From: Aphanothece sacrum FPU1
Lineage (GTDB): Bacteria > Cyanobacteriota > Cyanobacteriia > Cyanobacteriales > Microcystaceae
NCBI RefSeq assembly: GCF_003864295.1
Contig: NZ_BDQK01000008.1
Span: 51,962-115,961, forward strand
Direction: 5' to 3'
DNA length: 64,000 nt
The stretch's first letter is position 1. Every line of letters begins with the position of its first letter. Shown here piece after piece: positions 8,570-17,909 of this stretch. The notes beneath the pieces are model-generated. The model saw nothing but the letters and a program-made list of their open reading frames with translations. It was not told the origin of the DNA and did not search any database. The translations under genes and the position numbers were made by a program.

Positions 8570-9997
8570 ATGAACGATACTTTATGTAATGAGGCCCTGT
8601 CGGGTTTGACCACTGGCATCGAATTGACCTATTTAGTTGCTGCTGCCCTATTTATTGTGGGGTTAAAGCAACTGGGATCACCGGCCACGGCCCGTCAAGG
8701 TAATATTGTCGCGGCAGTGGGTATGCTTTTAGCCACGGTCGCTACCATGATTAATCTGTCTGTTCTCAATTATGAGATGATTTTGGTGGCGATTATTATC
8801 GGTTCCATTATTGGGGCTATCACCGCGCAAAAAGTAGCCATGACGGAAATGCCCCAAATGGTGGGTATTTTCAACGGATTAGGGGGTGCTGCTAGTGCTT
8901 TAGTTGCTGTTGGCGAATTCTGGCGTTTATTAGACACAGGGTCAACTATTCCCATTGATGCAACTTTAGTGGCTATTTTAGGGGTATTTATCGGTGGTGT
9001 CACCTTAACGGGTAGTTTACTAGCTTTTGCTAAGTTACAAGGCTTAGTAAGCGGTTCTCCTGTGACTTTCCCCCTACAACAACCTTTCAATATTTTTCTG
9101 TTTCTGTCTTTCATTGCGGGCAGTGTTTATCTATTCTTCAACCCGGTTAACCCACTTCTTTTCTTGGCATTAACGGTTGTTTCTCTGGTCTTTGGGGTAT
9201 TATTCGTCCTGCCTATTGGTGGTGGCGATATGCCTGTAGTTATCTCCCTCTTAAACAGTTTTTCTGGTTTAGCAGCCAGTGCGGCCGGGTTCATCTTAAT
9301 GAACAATATGTTGATCGTGGCTGGTGCATTAGTGGGAGCATCGGGTATCATCTTAACCCAAATCATGTGTAAAGCCATGAACCGTTCCTTAGTCAGCGTT
9401 CTCTTTGGGGCGTTTGGTAGTGCTGGCGGTACGGTAGTTGGTGGTTCCGGTACGGCCACTGATAAAGTAGTCCACTCTATCGATACAGAAGAAGGGGCGA
9501 TGATGTTGGGTTATGCCCGTTCTGTGGTCATTGTACCCGGATACGGTATGGCGGTAGCGCAAGCGCAACATACGGTCAGAGAATTGGCTAGTCAACTTGA
9601 AAAAATGGGCGTAGAGGTTAAATATGCCATTCATCCAGTGGCGGGACGGATGCCTGGACACATGAATGTGTTATTGGCTGAAGCGAACGTTCCCTACAAC
9701 CAATTGTATGACATGGACGACATCAACCCTCAATTTGAGCAGACTGATGTAGCCTTGATTATTGGGGCAAATGATGTGGTTAACCCGGCGGCCCGTCATG
9801 ATCAAAGCAGTCCTATCTATGGAATGCCTATCTTAGAAGTAGATAAAGCTCATCATACTATTGTCATTAAACGGGGTATGAGTGCAGGTTTTGCGGGTGT
9901 AGAAAATGAATTATTCTACGATGATAAAACCATGATGCTCTTTGGTAGCGCGCAAGATGTTGTCTCTAAATTAGTGGCTGAAGTTAAACAATTATAA
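8570..9997 (+). CDS. pntB: NAD(P) transhydrogenase subunit beta
   Basis: 475 residues. The N-terminal about 260 residues hold the polytopic membrane domain II with the MPQMVGIFNGLGGAASALVA motif. The C-terminal about 180 residues are the NADP(H)-binding domain III, with GYGMAVAQAQH, the HPVAGRMPGHMNVLLAEA loop and GANDVVNPAA. It completes the enzyme with PntAA and PntAB and is the last gene of the operon. The length is typical and no lesions are visible. Confidence 0.97.
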   Translation: MNDTLCNEALSGLTTGIELTYLVAAALFIVGLKQLGSPATARQGNIVAAVGMLLATVATMINLSVLNYEMILVAIIIGSIIGAITAQKVAMTEMPQMVGIFNGLGGAASALVAVGEFWRLLDTGSTIPIDATLVAILGVFIGGVTLTGSLLAFAKLQGLVSGSPVTFPLQQPFNIFLFLSFIAGSVYLFFNPVNPLLFLALTVVSLVFGVLFVLPIGGGDMPVVISLLNSFSGLAASAAGFILMNNMLIVAGALVGASGIILTQIMCKAMNRSLVSVLFGAFGSAGGTVVGGSGTATDKVVHSIDTEEGAMMLGYARSVVIVPGYGMAVAQAQHTVRELASQLEKMGVEVKYAIHPVAGRMPGHMNVLLAEANVPYNQLYDMDDINPQFEQTDVALIIGANDVVNPAARHDQSSPIYGMPILEVDKAHHTIVIKRGMSAGFAGVENELFYDDKTMMLFGSAQDVVSKLVAEVKQL

Positions 9998-10023
9998 TTG
10001 TTTAACTTCAGTTTAATCTTGAT

Positions 10024-10058
10024 ATATACCTCCCTGTTTGATGAATGGGGGGGTATAA
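10024..10058 (+). terminator. Hairpin after pntB
   Basis: TATACCTCCC pairs with GGGGGGGTATA across a 12-nt loop about 30 nt after the pntB stop. A short AT-rich stretch follows but no strong T-run. It is placed correctly to end the pnt operon. Confidence 0.6.
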
Positions 10059-10125
10059 TTATAGAAAGAATTACTTCTCAAAGGGATTGACTATTTAATA
10101 TAAACATAATCTTACCTAAAAAATA

Positions 10126-10146
10126 AGGGTGAGCAATGCTCACCCT
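10126..10146. repeat. Dispersed palindrome, AGGGTGAGCA/TGCTCACCCT core
   Basis: Perfect 10-bp arms around one base, lying between convergent pntB and sodB. A member of the window-wide palindrome class (compare 15265 and 32536). It can act as a bidirectional terminator. Confidence 0.8.
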
Positions 10147-10173
10147 ACTAAAAGAATTTATTAATTAATAGAA

Positions 10174-10776
10174 TTAGATAGCTTTGGCATAATTTTCTGC
10201 TACAAAGTCCCAATTTATTAAGCTACTAACAAAAGTATCCATGTAAGCAGGACGCTTATTTTGGTAATCTAAATAATAGGCGTGTTCCCAAACATCCATT
10301 GTTAATAAGGGAATTTGTCCGGCAGTCATAGGGTTGTCTGCATTAGGGGTTTTGGTAACTTTTAGAGTACCATTATCTAATACTAACCAAGCCCAACCAC
10401 TACCAAATTGAGTAGTACCTGCACTTTTGAAGGCTTCAACAAACTTTTCAAAGCTACCAAAATCCTCATTAATTTTAGCAGCTAATGGGCCGGTGGGAGT
10501 GCCACCACCACTAGGTTTGATACAATTCCAATAAAAAGAATGATTCCACGCTTGGGCAGCATTATTAAATAGTCCTTGTTTAGAAGCATCACCGGCAATA
10601 TGTTTGATAACTTCTTCAAGGGATTTATTATCTAAATCAGTCCCTTTAACTGCATTATTGTAGTTAGTGACGTAAGCTGCATGGTGCTTATCGTGATGGA
10701 ATTCTAAGGTACTTTTAGAAATATGGGGTTCTAATGCAGTATAGTCGTAAGGTAATGCAGGAAGTTCGTAAGCCAT
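10174..10776 (-). CDS. sodB: Iron superoxide dismutase
   Basis: Cytoplasmic Fe-SOD, which dismutates superoxide to oxygen and peroxide. 200 residues, normal for FeSOD. Metal ligands are visible as His27 (FHHDKHH), His79 (AWNHSFYW), Asp161 and His165 (DVWEHAYY). The AAQAWNHSFYW context fits the iron rather than the manganese form. It begins directly with MAYELPALPYDY and has no signal peptide. It is transcribed towards pntB from a roughly 190-nt upstream region. Confidence 0.97.
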   Translation of the reverse strand: MAYELPALPYDYTALEPHISKSTLEFHHDKHHAAYVTNYNNAVKGTDLDNKSLEEVIKHIAGDASKQGLFNNAAQAWNHSFYWNCIKPSGGGTPTGPLAAKINEDFGSFEKFVEAFKSAGTTQFGSGWAWLVLDNGTLKVTKTPNADNPMTAGQIPLLTMDVWEHAYYLDYQNKRPAYMDTFVSSLINWDFVAENYAKAI

Positions 10777-10964
10777 GGGTGTTCAATCCTCTGTCGATTG
10801 CTTCGATGAATCATTATTTATTAAGTATGTTTGTCATTGCTCAGACTGTTAACTATGAATACGGTCTGATGCTGATGCAATAAAACTTAATACTTAGATC
10901 TTAGCTTAAAACGTTACCGAATCCAAATTAAGTAAATATACTCTCTAGATTTTGGTGTTTATCC

Positions 10965-11432
10965 TTACATTTGATTGATTTTTTCACAGAACCAATCTTC
11001 ATCTAACAATTGTTGTATTGTATAGGGGCATTCTTGGGGGAAAGTATCTAATCCCGATTTAACTGAAACATATTTACGTGCTTTCTTATAAATAATAGAA
11101 AGATTCTCCTCAAGATAATTATAGAAATTCGTTGTCATACGTCTATTAATTTGAGTACGAAAACCGATCACTTCTGCACACCAGTTTCGATAATTTCTTT
11201 CATTCTCATTATGCCAATATTCTATCATCAGCAAATGACGAATTATCTGTTCTAATAGACTTTCTATTTTATGCTTTTTTTCACTTCCCAAATCATCTAA
11301 CTCCTCAATTAAATTTTCTAAATCCAATTCATTAAACCTTTTTTCTCTTAACAATTTTACGATTTCTCTGATCCATAGATAATCGTCAATTTCATACAAT
11401 TCTTTGAGATTATGTACCGTTGATAGATTCAT
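10965..11432 (-). CDS. DUF29 family protein
   Basis: About 155 residues. LYEIDDYLWIREIVKLLREK, IEELDDLGSEKKHKIESLLEQ and the WCAEVIGFRTQINRRMTTNF segment are the DUF29 pattern: a small helical cyanobacterial family of unknown function, often multicopy. I chose the ATG at 11432 because an AAGG box precedes it by 6 nt and family members begin there. An ATG at 11471 would add 13 residues. It lies just downstream of the LOG-like gene on the same strand, so it is probably in the same transcript. Confidence 0.8.
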   Translation of the reverse strand: MNLSTVHNLKELYEIDDYLWIREIVKLLREKRFNELDLENLIEELDDLGSEKKHKIESLLEQIIRHLLMIEYWHNENERNYRNWCAEVIGFRTQINRRMTTNFYNYLEENLSIIYKKARKYVSVKSGLDTFPQECPYTIQQLLDEDWFCEKINQM

Positions 11433-11477
11433 AATTGCCTTACCGTTATTCTTGACTTTCCCTAAAACCATTATAGC

Positions 11478-11969
11478 TCATTCCATAAGTATTCTTTTTA
11501 CATAGTTAATAGCTGTTTGAGTATTAACTGCTACTGTCACTAAATTAGGTGATAATTGTTTAAAGAATTGTTGACTTTCTGAGTGTTCACTTAATAAGAT
11601 AACAGGTGTATTATTTTTCAATGCTAAAGCTATTTCTGATGCAGTTCCCAACCCCATTCCACAAGCAATTATAACATCAGAAGATAAAACATTAATATTA
11701 TTTCGAGCATTTCCTAAATCAGTCACAATAGCAATATCAATAAACTCAGATATATTTTTAGTATTATTATTTGGTAAAATTCCAATTGTTAAACCCCCGA
11801 ATTCTTTAGCCCCTTTACTTGCTGCATCCATTACTCCTACATTGCGGCCACCTGTTAATAATATCCATCCTTCTTGAGCAATTAATTTTCCTAATTCGTA
11901 GGCGTTTTTAATGTCTGTATCTGTGCCTAATTCTCCTGGCCCCATGACTCCAATAATCCTTTTTTTCAT
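11478..11969 (-). CDS. LOG / SLOG-type Rossmann protein (TIGR00725-like)
   Basis: 163 residues with GVMGPGE near the N-terminus, the LLTGGRNVGVMDAASKGA nucleotide-binding loop and the GMGLGTASEIALAL motif. This is the fold of lysine-decarboxylase-like, cytokinin-activating LOG proteins and of SLOG nucleotide sensors. The classical LOG catalytic motif (PGGxGTxxE) appears here as GMGLGTASE, so a phosphoribohydrolase activity is uncertain. Complete length for TIGR00725. Confidence 0.75.
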   Translation of the reverse strand: MKKRIIGVMGPGELGTDTDIKNAYELGKLIAQEGWILLTGGRNVGVMDAASKGAKEFGGLTIGILPNNNTKNISEFIDIAIVTDLGNARNNINVLSSDVIIACGMGLGTASEIALALKNNTPVILLSEHSESQQFFKQLSPNLVTVAVNTQTAINYVKRILME

Positions 11970-12029
11970 GATTTATTTTGTCTCCTTTTTTAATATAAAA
12001 AGTAAGGGCAACGTCTTTTTTGATTGTAT

Positions 12030-12272
12030 TTAAAAAGAAAGATCGCCCAAGTTTTCAGAAACTTTTCTATCCTTATCTTTTTTAATTTTCTCTAAAAAAT
12101 TTGGATAATTATCCAGATCTTCTATGGAATCTAGGGGCGGATTATTTATCCAGTTTTTTTCCTTATCAACTCGATCAACAAAAGTATAAAACGCTTCGTT
12201 ATCTTCTCGATGAGATAAGATATATTGTCTCAACTTTTTGAGATTCATAGTGTTAAAATTAGGTTCAGTCAT
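12030..12272 (-). CDS. DUF6887-type small cyanobacterial protein
   Basis: 80 residues starting MTEPNFNTMNLKKLRQYIL, followed by SHREDNEAFYTFVDRVDKEK. This resembles the cyanobacterial DUF6887 family, always small and often paired with DUF6888. The ATG at 12272 overlaps the 3' end of the upstream partner by 8 nt (ATGACTGA), so translation is probably coupled. A longer reading from 12308 would put the start inside the partner's coding region and is unlikely. Function unknown. Confidence 0.65.
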   Translation of the reverse strand: MTEPNFNTMNLKKLRQYILSHREDNEAFYTFVDRVDKEKNWINNPPLDSIEDLDNYPNFLEKIKKDKDRKVSENLGDLSF

Positions 12273-12447
12273 CAGCATACCTCCAATTACCATTAGGATA
12301 AATTTCAATTAAAATTTCTTCGCCAGCAATAAAAATAATGTATCCCGTGCGTTCATCTAGACGAATTAAATAGATAGGCAAATATAATTTAGTTGCCCAA
12401 ACACACAACCGATAACATTGCCAAACTTGTGCTTGTGTAGGAATAAT
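12265..12447 (-). CDS. DUF6888-type small protein with apparent ATT start
   Basis: A 60-residue frame: PTQAQVWQCYRLCVWATKLY, then LPIYLIRLDERTG and FIAGEEILIEIYPNGNW. This is the pattern of the small cyanobacterial DUF6888 family. An in-frame TAA lies immediately upstream of two consecutive ATT codons and no ATG/GTG/TTG is available before the conserved region. An AGGAG is 5-8 nt upstream of these ATT codons. It overlaps the following gene by 8 nt. It is either read from ATT or silent. Unknown function. Confidence 0.55.
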   Translation of the reverse strand: MIPTQAQVWQCYRLCVWATKLYLPIYLIRLDERTGYIIFIAGEEILIEIYPNGNWRYADD

Positions 12448-12649
12448 TTAAACTCCTAAAAAAAATGATCCTTGTACCCTCAAAGTATATCAAATTTTCA
12501 AAAAGCGTCAACCAACCCTAACACCCCTTTCCAAGAAACTTAACAAAACCCTCCACACCGTTACAGAATAAACTTGATACCCTTAAGAGTGATACCCTAG
12601 ACAGTTTCCATCGCAACAGCAAGAAGTACATAGCAGGAGAATCACAGCA

Positions 12650-15259
12650 ATGTTAGAAAACTATCACAAACACGCAGCAGAAAGAGCAAAACTTGCTATT
12701 CCTCCCCTCCCCTTAACCGCAGAACAAACATCGCAACTATGCGAAATGTTAAAAAATCCCCCCAAAGATCTCAAAGAAGAACTTTTGATGTTATTACAGG
12801 ATAGAATTCCTCCTGGTGTGGATGAAGCAGCATATGTTAAAGCAGGGTTTTTAACGGGTATTGCTAAGGGTGAGATAACTTGTCCCCTCATCTGTCGTCA
12901 AGGGGCCGTAGACCTCCTAGGAACCATGATGGGAGGCTATAACGTACAATCTTTAGTAGACTTACTCAAATCTTTTGATAGTACACTAGCATCTACCGCA
13001 GCGATCGCATTAAGCAAAACCCTGTTAGTTTTTGATGTTTTCAATGAGGTTTTAGAATTATCTGAAACTAACCCCCATGCAAAACAAGTTGTTGACGCAT
13101 GGGCCAATGCTGACTGGTTTATCAGTAAACCCAAAGTACCCGAAAGCATTATCGTTACCGTCTTTAAAGTACCTGGGGAAACCAACACCGATGACCTATC
13201 CCCTGCCCCCCATGCTACCACAAGACCGGATATTCCCCTTCATGCCTTAGTAATGTTAGAATCGTCCATGCCTGATGGACTCAAAACTATTGCCAGACTC
13301 AAAGAAAAGGGTTATCCTGTCGCTTATGTGGGGGATGTAGTGGGGACTGGTTCCTCCCGTAAATCTGCTATCAACTCGGTTTTATGGCACATTGGCAATG
13401 ATATTCCTTTTGTCCCTAATAAACGGTCTGGAGGCTACATTTTAGGCGGAAAAATCGCCCCTATTTTCTTCAATACTGCTGAAGACTCCGGTGCATTTCC
13501 CATCGAATGCGATGTCTCGGAGATGGAAACGGGTGACGTGATCATCATTTATCCCTACAAAGGGGAAATCACTAATGAAGCAGGAGAATTAATTGCCACC
13601 TTCACCACTAAACCTGACACTATTCTAGACGAAGTTCGGGCCGGTGGACGCATTCCCTTACTCATTGGACGGGGTTTAACCGATAAAACCCGTCACGCTC
13701 TAGGATTAGAACCTAGCACGATATTTGTCCGTCCTGCAACCCCTGAAGATACCCATAAAGGATTTACTTTAGCGCAAAAAATGGTCGGTAAAGCTTGCAG
13801 TTTACCAGGGGTCAGACCAGGGACTTCTTGCGAACCCATTATGACTACGGTTGGTTCCCAGGATACCACAGGCCCCATGACCCGTGACGAATTAAAAGAA
13901 CTTGCTTGTTTAGGGTTCAATGCAGACTTCACCTTACAAAGTTTCTGTCATACTGCTGCTTATCCCAAACCTATAGACATCAAAACTCATCATGAGTTAC
14001 CTGACTTCTTTTCGACTCGTGGAGGGGTAGCATTGCGTCCTGGGGATGGTATCATCCACTCTTGGTTAAACCGGATGTTATTACCCGATACGGTAGGGAC
14101 TGGGGGTGACTCTCATACCCGTTTCCCCTTGGGTATTTCCTTCCCCGCAGGTTCCGGTTTAGTCGCATTTGCCGCAGCATTAGGGGTTATGCCCTTAGAT
14201 ATGCCAGAATCAGTATTAGTCAAGTTTACTGGAGAATTACAACCTGGGGTGACATTAAGAGATATTGTTAATGCTATTCCTTGGGTTGCCATGCAACAAG
14301 GTAAATTAACTGTTGCTAAAGAAAACAAAATTAATGTTTTCAATGGCCGTATTATGGAGATGGAAGGGTTGCCAGATTTAAAAGTTGAACAAGCTTTTGA
14401 ATTAACCGATGCAACAGCAGAAAGGTCTTGTGCAGGGTCTACTATTAAGTTAGGAAAAGAGACTATTGCGGAATATTTGCAGTCAAATATTGCCCTAATC
14501 AAAAATATGGTGGCACGAGGATATAAAGATTCTCGAACTTTGATGCGTCGTGCGGCAAAAATGGAACAATGGTTAAAAAATCCCGTATTGATGGAAGGAG
14601 ATGAAACCGCAGAATATGCAGACATCATCGAAATCAATTTAAGCGAGATCAAAGAACCAATTGTTGCTGCACCAAATGATCCTGATAATGTTAAATTGAT
14701 GTCTGAATGTGCAGGAGACAAAGTTGATGAAGTCTTCATCGGTTCCTGTATGACGAATATTGGACATTATCGCGCTGCTGCCAAAATTTTAGAAGGGGCC
14801 GGACGCATTAAATCTGTTTTATGGATATGTCCCCCAACCCGAATGGATGAAAAACAGCTACGAGAAGAAGGCGTTTATGGTACTTTTGCCGCATCTGGTG
14901 CGCGAACAGAAATGCCTGGATGTTCCCTATGTATGGGCAACCAAGCGCGTGTAGAAGACAATGCGACGGTATTTTCTACCTCTACCCGCAACTTTAATAA
15001 TCGTATGGGTAAAGGGGCCAGAGTTTACCTCGGTTCTGCGGAATTAGCTGCCGTTTGTGCGCTATTAGGAAAAATCCCAACAGTTGAGGAATATATGGCC
15101 ATTGTTACCCAAAAAATTGACCCCTTTGCAGGTGAATTGTACCGTTATTTAAACTTCAATGAAATTGAAGGATTTGAAGATGAAGGACGGGTTATTCCCT
15201 TAGAAGAAATGCCCAAGATTGAGGATATTTTAGGCATTCCTGCGGGAGTTTTAAGTTAA
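12650..15259 (+). CDS. acnB: Aconitate hydratase B (bifunctional aconitase/2-methylisocitrate dehydratase)
   Basis: 869 residues, the usual AcnB length. It interconverts citrate and isocitrate with a [4Fe-4S] cluster in the cytosol. The N-terminal HEAT-like domain (first about 160 residues) is followed by the swivel domain ([25 protein letters not shown]). Then come the catalytic domains with the cluster-ligand motifs [11 protein letters not shown] and [13 protein letters not shown] and the [11 protein letters not shown] motif. AGGAG lies 8 nt before the ATG. No frame damage seen. Probably monocistronic, ending at a palindrome. Confidence 0.97.
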   Translation: MLENYHKHAAERAKLAIPPLPLTAEQTSQLCEMLKNPPKDLKEELLMLLQDRIPPGVDEAAYVKAGFLTGIAKGEITCPLICRQGAVDLLGTMMGGYNVQSLVDLLKSFDSTLASTAAIALSKTLLVFDVFNEVLELSETNPHAKQVVDAWANADWFISKPKVPESIIVTVFKVPGETNTDDLSPAPHATTRPDIPLHALVMLESSMPDGLKTIARLKEKGYPVAYVGDVVGTGSSRKSAINSVLWHIGNDIPFVPNKRSGGYILGGKIAPIFFNTAEDSGAFPIECDVSEMETGDVIIIYPYKGEITNEAGELIATFTTKPDTILDEVRAGGRIPLLIGRGLTDKTRHALGLEPSTIFVRPATPEDTHKGFTLAQKMVGKACSLPGVRPGTSCEPIMTTVGSQDTTGPMTRDELKELACLGFNADFTLQSFCHTAAYPKPIDIKTHHELPDFFSTRGGVALRPGDGIIHSWLNRMLLPDTVGTGGDSHTRFPLGISFPAGSGLVAFAAALGVMPLDMPESVLVKFTGELQPGVTLRDIVNAIPWVAMQQGKLTVAKENKINVFNGRIMEMEGLPDLKVEQAFELTDATAERSCAGSTIKLGKETIAEYLQSNIALIKNMVARGYKDSRTLMRRAAKMEQWLKNPVLMEGDETAEYADIIEINLSEIKEPIVAAPNDPDNVKLMSECAGDKVDEVFIGSCMTNIGHYRAAAKILEGAGRIKSVLWICPPTRMDEKQLREEGVYGTFAASGARTEMPGCSLCMGNQARVEDNATVFSTSTRNFNNRMGKGARVYLGSAELAAVCALLGKIPTVEEYMAIVTQKIDPFAGELYRYLNFNEIEGFEDEGRVIPLEEMPKIEDILGIPAGVLS

Positions 15260-15264
15260 GATAG

Positions 15265-15287
15265 TAGGGTGGGCATTGCCCACCTAA
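15265..15287. repeat. Dispersed palindrome, GGTGGGCA/TGCCCACC core, after acnB
   Basis: TAGGGTGGGCA followed by TGCCCACCTA begins 6 nt after the acnB stop. Same class as 10126 and 32536; position suits transcription termination or mRNA 3'-end protection. Confidence 0.8.
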
Positions 15288-15309
15288 TGATCCAATTATA
15301 AGGAGGATA

Positions 15310-15726
15310 ATGCCAGCAAAAGATATTTACCATAATGCCGTTAAAAATGCTTTAATTAAGGATGGTTGGACAATTACGGCTGATCCTTACAGAATTAAAT
15401 ACAAAGATGCTGAATTATTTGCTGATTTGGCCATAGAAAAGCCCATTGCTGCTGAACGGAATGGAGGTAAAATAGTTGTTGAAATCAAAAGCTTTTTAAG
15501 TCCCTCACCAATGAGAGATTTTGAGATTGCTTTAGGCCAATACATTTTATATCGGAACTTCATCAAGCTTACTGAACCAGAATATCAAATTTATCTAGCT
15601 ATTAAGGACAGTATTTATGAGAACTTTTTTCAAAGAGATTCCATCAAAGATATTACAGAAATAAACCAATTACTTTTAATTGTTGTTGACATGGAACAAG
15701 AGGAGATTTTACAATGGATAAACTAG
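15310..15726 (+). CDS. xisH: XisH family protein (PD-(D/E)XK-like), cassette A
   Basis: 138 residues, full length for XisH ([20 protein letters not shown]). XisH was first described as a factor controlling excision of the Nostoc fdxN element, but here no XisF recombinase or fdxN element is visible. Asp39 (LFADL), Glu58 and Lys60 (VVEIKSF) fit a PD-(D/E)XK nuclease core. That assignment is from motif reading. AAGGAGG lies 4-5 nt before the ATG. The last 13 nt overlap xisI. First gene of cassette A. Confidence 0.9.
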   Translation: MPAKDIYHNAVKNALIKDGWTITADPYRIKYKDAELFADLAIEKPIAAERNGGKIVVEIKSFLSPSPMRDFEIALGQYILYRNFIKLTEPEYQIYLAIKDSIYENFFQRDSIKDITEINQLLLIVVDMEQEEILQWIN

Positions 15727-16055
15727 AAAAGTACCGTCAATCTATCAAGAAAGTTCTAACAGAATATCATGAATGGGTTTCAGGTTCATCCAATCTAAAT
15801 AGAGAAAGTTGTCTTATATTTGATGAAGTTCATGATCAATATATGTGGCTTTTGATGGGTTGGGAAGGTAATAAAAAAATCAGAAATATTCAGGTTCATA
15901 TACGCATTAAAAATGATAAAATTTATATTGAAGAAGACTGGACAGAAGAAGGTATTGCCAATGAGTTATTAAGGGAAGGTGTTCCCAAAGAAGATATTGT
16001 TTTAGCATTTCATGATCCCGAAACTCGTAAATATACAGAATTTGCAACATTTTAA
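15714..16055 (+). CDS. xisI: XisI family protein, cassette A
   Basis: 113 residues ([20 protein letters not shown] ... [20 protein letters not shown] ... [13 protein letters not shown]), complete XisI. It starts inside xisH (13-nt overlap), so the two are translationally coupled and probably act together, plausibly as an inhibitor of the XisH nuclease (inference). The last codons are nearly identical in DNA to xisI of cassette B up to GAATTTGC. Just after that point the sequence switches to a relE remnant. Confidence 0.9.
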   Translation: MDKLEKYRQSIKKVLTEYHEWVSGSSNLNRESCLIFDEVHDQYMWLLMGWEGNKKIRNIQVHIRIKNDKIYIEEDWTEEGIANELLREGVPKEDIVLAFHDPETRKYTEFATF

Positions 16056-16230
16056 AATTGTTGCTAAAATTGAGGTAATAGCAGATAATTTACAAGGAGA
16101 TGTTAAAAAATCAACCAATTTTTCACAAAAGTATCGGTTACGAGTCGGTAATTATCAAGTATTATTTTATATTGAAGATGATACTTTAATAATTTATCGA
16201 GTCAAACATCGGCAAAATGCCTATAATTAA
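16042..16230 (+). pseudogene. RelE/ParE-type toxin remnant lacking its N-terminus
   Basis: From about 16042 the frame reads [20 protein letters not shown] and YRLRVGNYQVLFYIEDDTL, the C-terminal two thirds of a RelE-family mRNase toxin. The first 25-30 residues are missing. The frame is open further upstream only because it runs out of frame through the xisI 3' end (ATG at 16012). There is no ribosome-binding site. It directly precedes the antitoxin gene whose N-terminal module is of the type that normally partners such toxins. Confidence 0.65.
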
Positions 16231-16245
16231 ATTAAGGAGATAGAC

Positions 16246-16611
16246 ATGATTGAATTACACCCTGAATTTTTAACTAAGAATGGTAAAAAAGAATTTGCTG
16301 TTTTATCTTATGAGGAATTTCTGAAAATTCAAGAGTTATTAGAAGATTTAGAGGATTTAGAAGATTTAAGCAAGGCAAAAGATGAGGAGAAAGATAGTCC
16401 ATCTTATTCATTAGATGAAGTTAAGAAAATGTTTAATCAAGATCATCCTATGGAATTAGCAGAAAAACTAATAAATGAAAATAAATCTAATGGTCGAAAA
16501 ATGGCAGAAGCATTAAGAAAAATCTCAAAAAACAATACTTTTTCTGAAGTTGATCCTCAACAATGGCAACAAGAAATCCGCCAGGATCGTCCCCTTCCCA
16601 ATAGAGACTAA
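16246..16611 (+). CDS. Chimeric antitoxin: Phd/RelB-type N-module fused to VapB-type tail, cassette A
   Basis: 121 residues. Residues 1 to about 64 (MIELHPEFLTKNGKKEFAVL, then an LEDLEDLEDL helix and SYSLDEVKKM) look like a complete small Phd/YefM/RelB-like antitoxin. The rest (MAEALRKISKNNTFSEVDPQ and ending EIRQDRPLPNRD) looks like the toxin-binding tail of a VapB antitoxin. The N-module is almost identical in DNA to the antitoxin at 17910, while the tails are unrelated. It is followed 3 nt later by the PIN toxin. Fusion is inferred from this sharp switch in similarity. Confidence 0.75.
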   Translation: MIELHPEFLTKNGKKEFAVLSYEEFLKIQELLEDLEDLEDLSKAKDEEKDSPSYSLDEVKKMFNQDHPMELAEKLINENKSNGRKMAEALRKISKNNTFSEVDPQQWQQEIRQDRPLPNRD

Positions 16612-16614
16612 ATC

Positions 16615-16992
16615 ATGTTACTTGACAGTAATATTATTATCTATGCAGCAAAAATAGAAAATGAATTTTTAAGAGAGTTTATTGCAGAGAATAGTCCTTG
16701 TGTTTCTGCACTTTCTTATATTGAAGTCTTAGGTTATCATAAATTAGATGATGAGGATAAAAACTATTTTGGGCAGTTTTTTAATGCGTCTCAAATTTTA
16801 CCAATTTCTCAAGCTATCATTAATCAAGCAGTCAGACTAAAACAAATTAGAAAGATGTCTCTAGGAGATTCTATCATTGCTGGAACAGCTTTAGTTTATA
16901 ATTTAACTATTGTCACTAGGAATGTTGCTGATTTTAGGTGGATTAGTGAATTAAAAATATTTAATCCTTTTGATAATTATAAAAACAAGTAA
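16615..16992 (+). CDS. vapC: VapC-type PIN-domain toxin, cassette A
   Basis: 125 residues. VapC toxins are Mg-dependent ribonucleases. Acidic residues expected in the PIN active site are visible: Asp4 (LLDSN), Glu37 (YIEVLG), Asp85 (LGDSIIAG) and Asp106 (VADF). Length is normal. The start lies 3 nt after the antitoxin stop, as in vapBC operons. Likely neutralised by the tail of the preceding chimeric antitoxin. Confidence 0.88.
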   Translation: MLLDSNIIIYAAKIENEFLREFIAENSPCVSALSYIEVLGYHKLDDEDKNYFGQFFNASQILPISQAIINQAVRLKQIRKMSLGDSIIAGTALVYNLTIVTRNVADFRWISELKIFNPFDNYKNK

Positions 16993-17107
16993 TTTAATTT
17001 GAATCAAGATGAAATTAACCAATAAAAGTATTAAACATTATCTTAATTAACTAAGGAGGCGATCGCTTATAATATATCTATCATCAAAAACTACTAGAAA
17101 TAAGGTA

Positions 17108-17524
17108 ATGCCGGCAAAAGACATCTACCATGAGGGATTTAAAAATGCTTTAATTAAGGAGGGTTGGCAGATCATTCGTGATCCTTATACGATTAGATAT
17201 GAGGGACTCAAACTATTTGCTGATCTTAAAGGAAAAAAGTTGTTTTCTGCACAAAAAGAAGACACTGACATTGTTGTTGAAATTAAAAGTTTTTTAAGTC
17301 TTTCCCTGATTCATGAATTTCAGTGTGCTTTAGGGCAATATATTTTATATCGCACCCTATTATCTCAAATCAATCCTGATTGTCATCTTTACCTAGCGAT
17401 TGAACAAGAAGTCTATGAAACTTTCTTTCAACAAAAAGGTGTTAAACTGGTCACAGAGCAGTATCAAATTTTACTAATTGTTATTAATATTTATGAGGAG
17501 AAAGTGATTAAATGGATAAATTAA
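17108..17524 (+). CDS. xisH: XisH family protein, cassette B
   Basis: 138 residues, paralogue of the gene at 15310, with the same D...ExK arrangement (LFADL, VVEIKSF). Amino-acid divergence from copy A is clearly larger than for the downstream shared pieces, so the copies have drifted or been homogenised unevenly. It overlaps xisI by 13 nt in the same way as cassette A. A putative Shine-Dalgarno AAGG is close to the ATG. Confidence 0.9.
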   Translation: MPAKDIYHEGFKNALIKEGWQIIRDPYTIRYEGLKLFADLKGKKLFSAQKEDTDIVVEIKSFLSLSLIHEFQCALGQYILYRTLLSQINPDCHLYLAIEQEVYETFFQQKGVKLVTEQYQILLIVINIYEEKVIKWIN

Positions 17525-17856
17525 GTCATTATCGCTCACTTGTCAAAAAAATTTTAACAGAATATGATCAAATTGCTAGTCAAACCCCTAATATATCTGG
17601 GGTTGATACTGTATTAGCTTTTGATGAAGAAAGAGATCAATATCTGTGGTTTGATGTAGGGTGGCATGAACGAAAACGAGTTAAAGCAATTTCTGTTTAT
17701 GTTAGGATTAAAAACGATAAAATTTATGTTGAGGAAGATTGGACTGAGGAAGGTATTGCTACTGAATTATTAAGAGAAGGAGTCCCCAAAGAAGATATTG
17801 TTTTAGCATTTCATGATCCCGAAACTCGTAAATATACTGAATTTGCTATTGCTTAA
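17512..17856 (+). CDS. xisI: XisI family protein, cassette B
   Basis: 114 residues, complete XisI ([40 protein letters not shown]). The 3' half is almost identical to xisI A at the DNA level. Translationally coupled to xisH by a 13-nt overlap. Unlike in cassette A no relE remnant follows; a 53-nt spacer leads directly to the antitoxin gene. Confidence 0.9.
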   Translation: MDKLSHYRSLVKKILTEYDQIASQTPNISGVDTVLAFDEERDQYLWFDVGWHERKRVKAISVYVRIKNDKIYVEEDWTEEGIATELLREGVPKEDIVLAFHDPETRKYTEFAIA

Positions 17857-17909
17857 AATCTCAAACAATCAATAGTGTTATCCTAGAAACTAAAATAAGG
17901 CCGTTAATT

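Noticed and set aside
12273..12308. Longer start for the DUF6887-type protein
   Set aside because: Would lie inside the overlapping DUF6888-type frame; MTEPNF at 12272 is the family-like start.
13693..14739. Minus-strand frames within acnB
   Set aside because: Antisense shadows of a fully recognisable aconitase.
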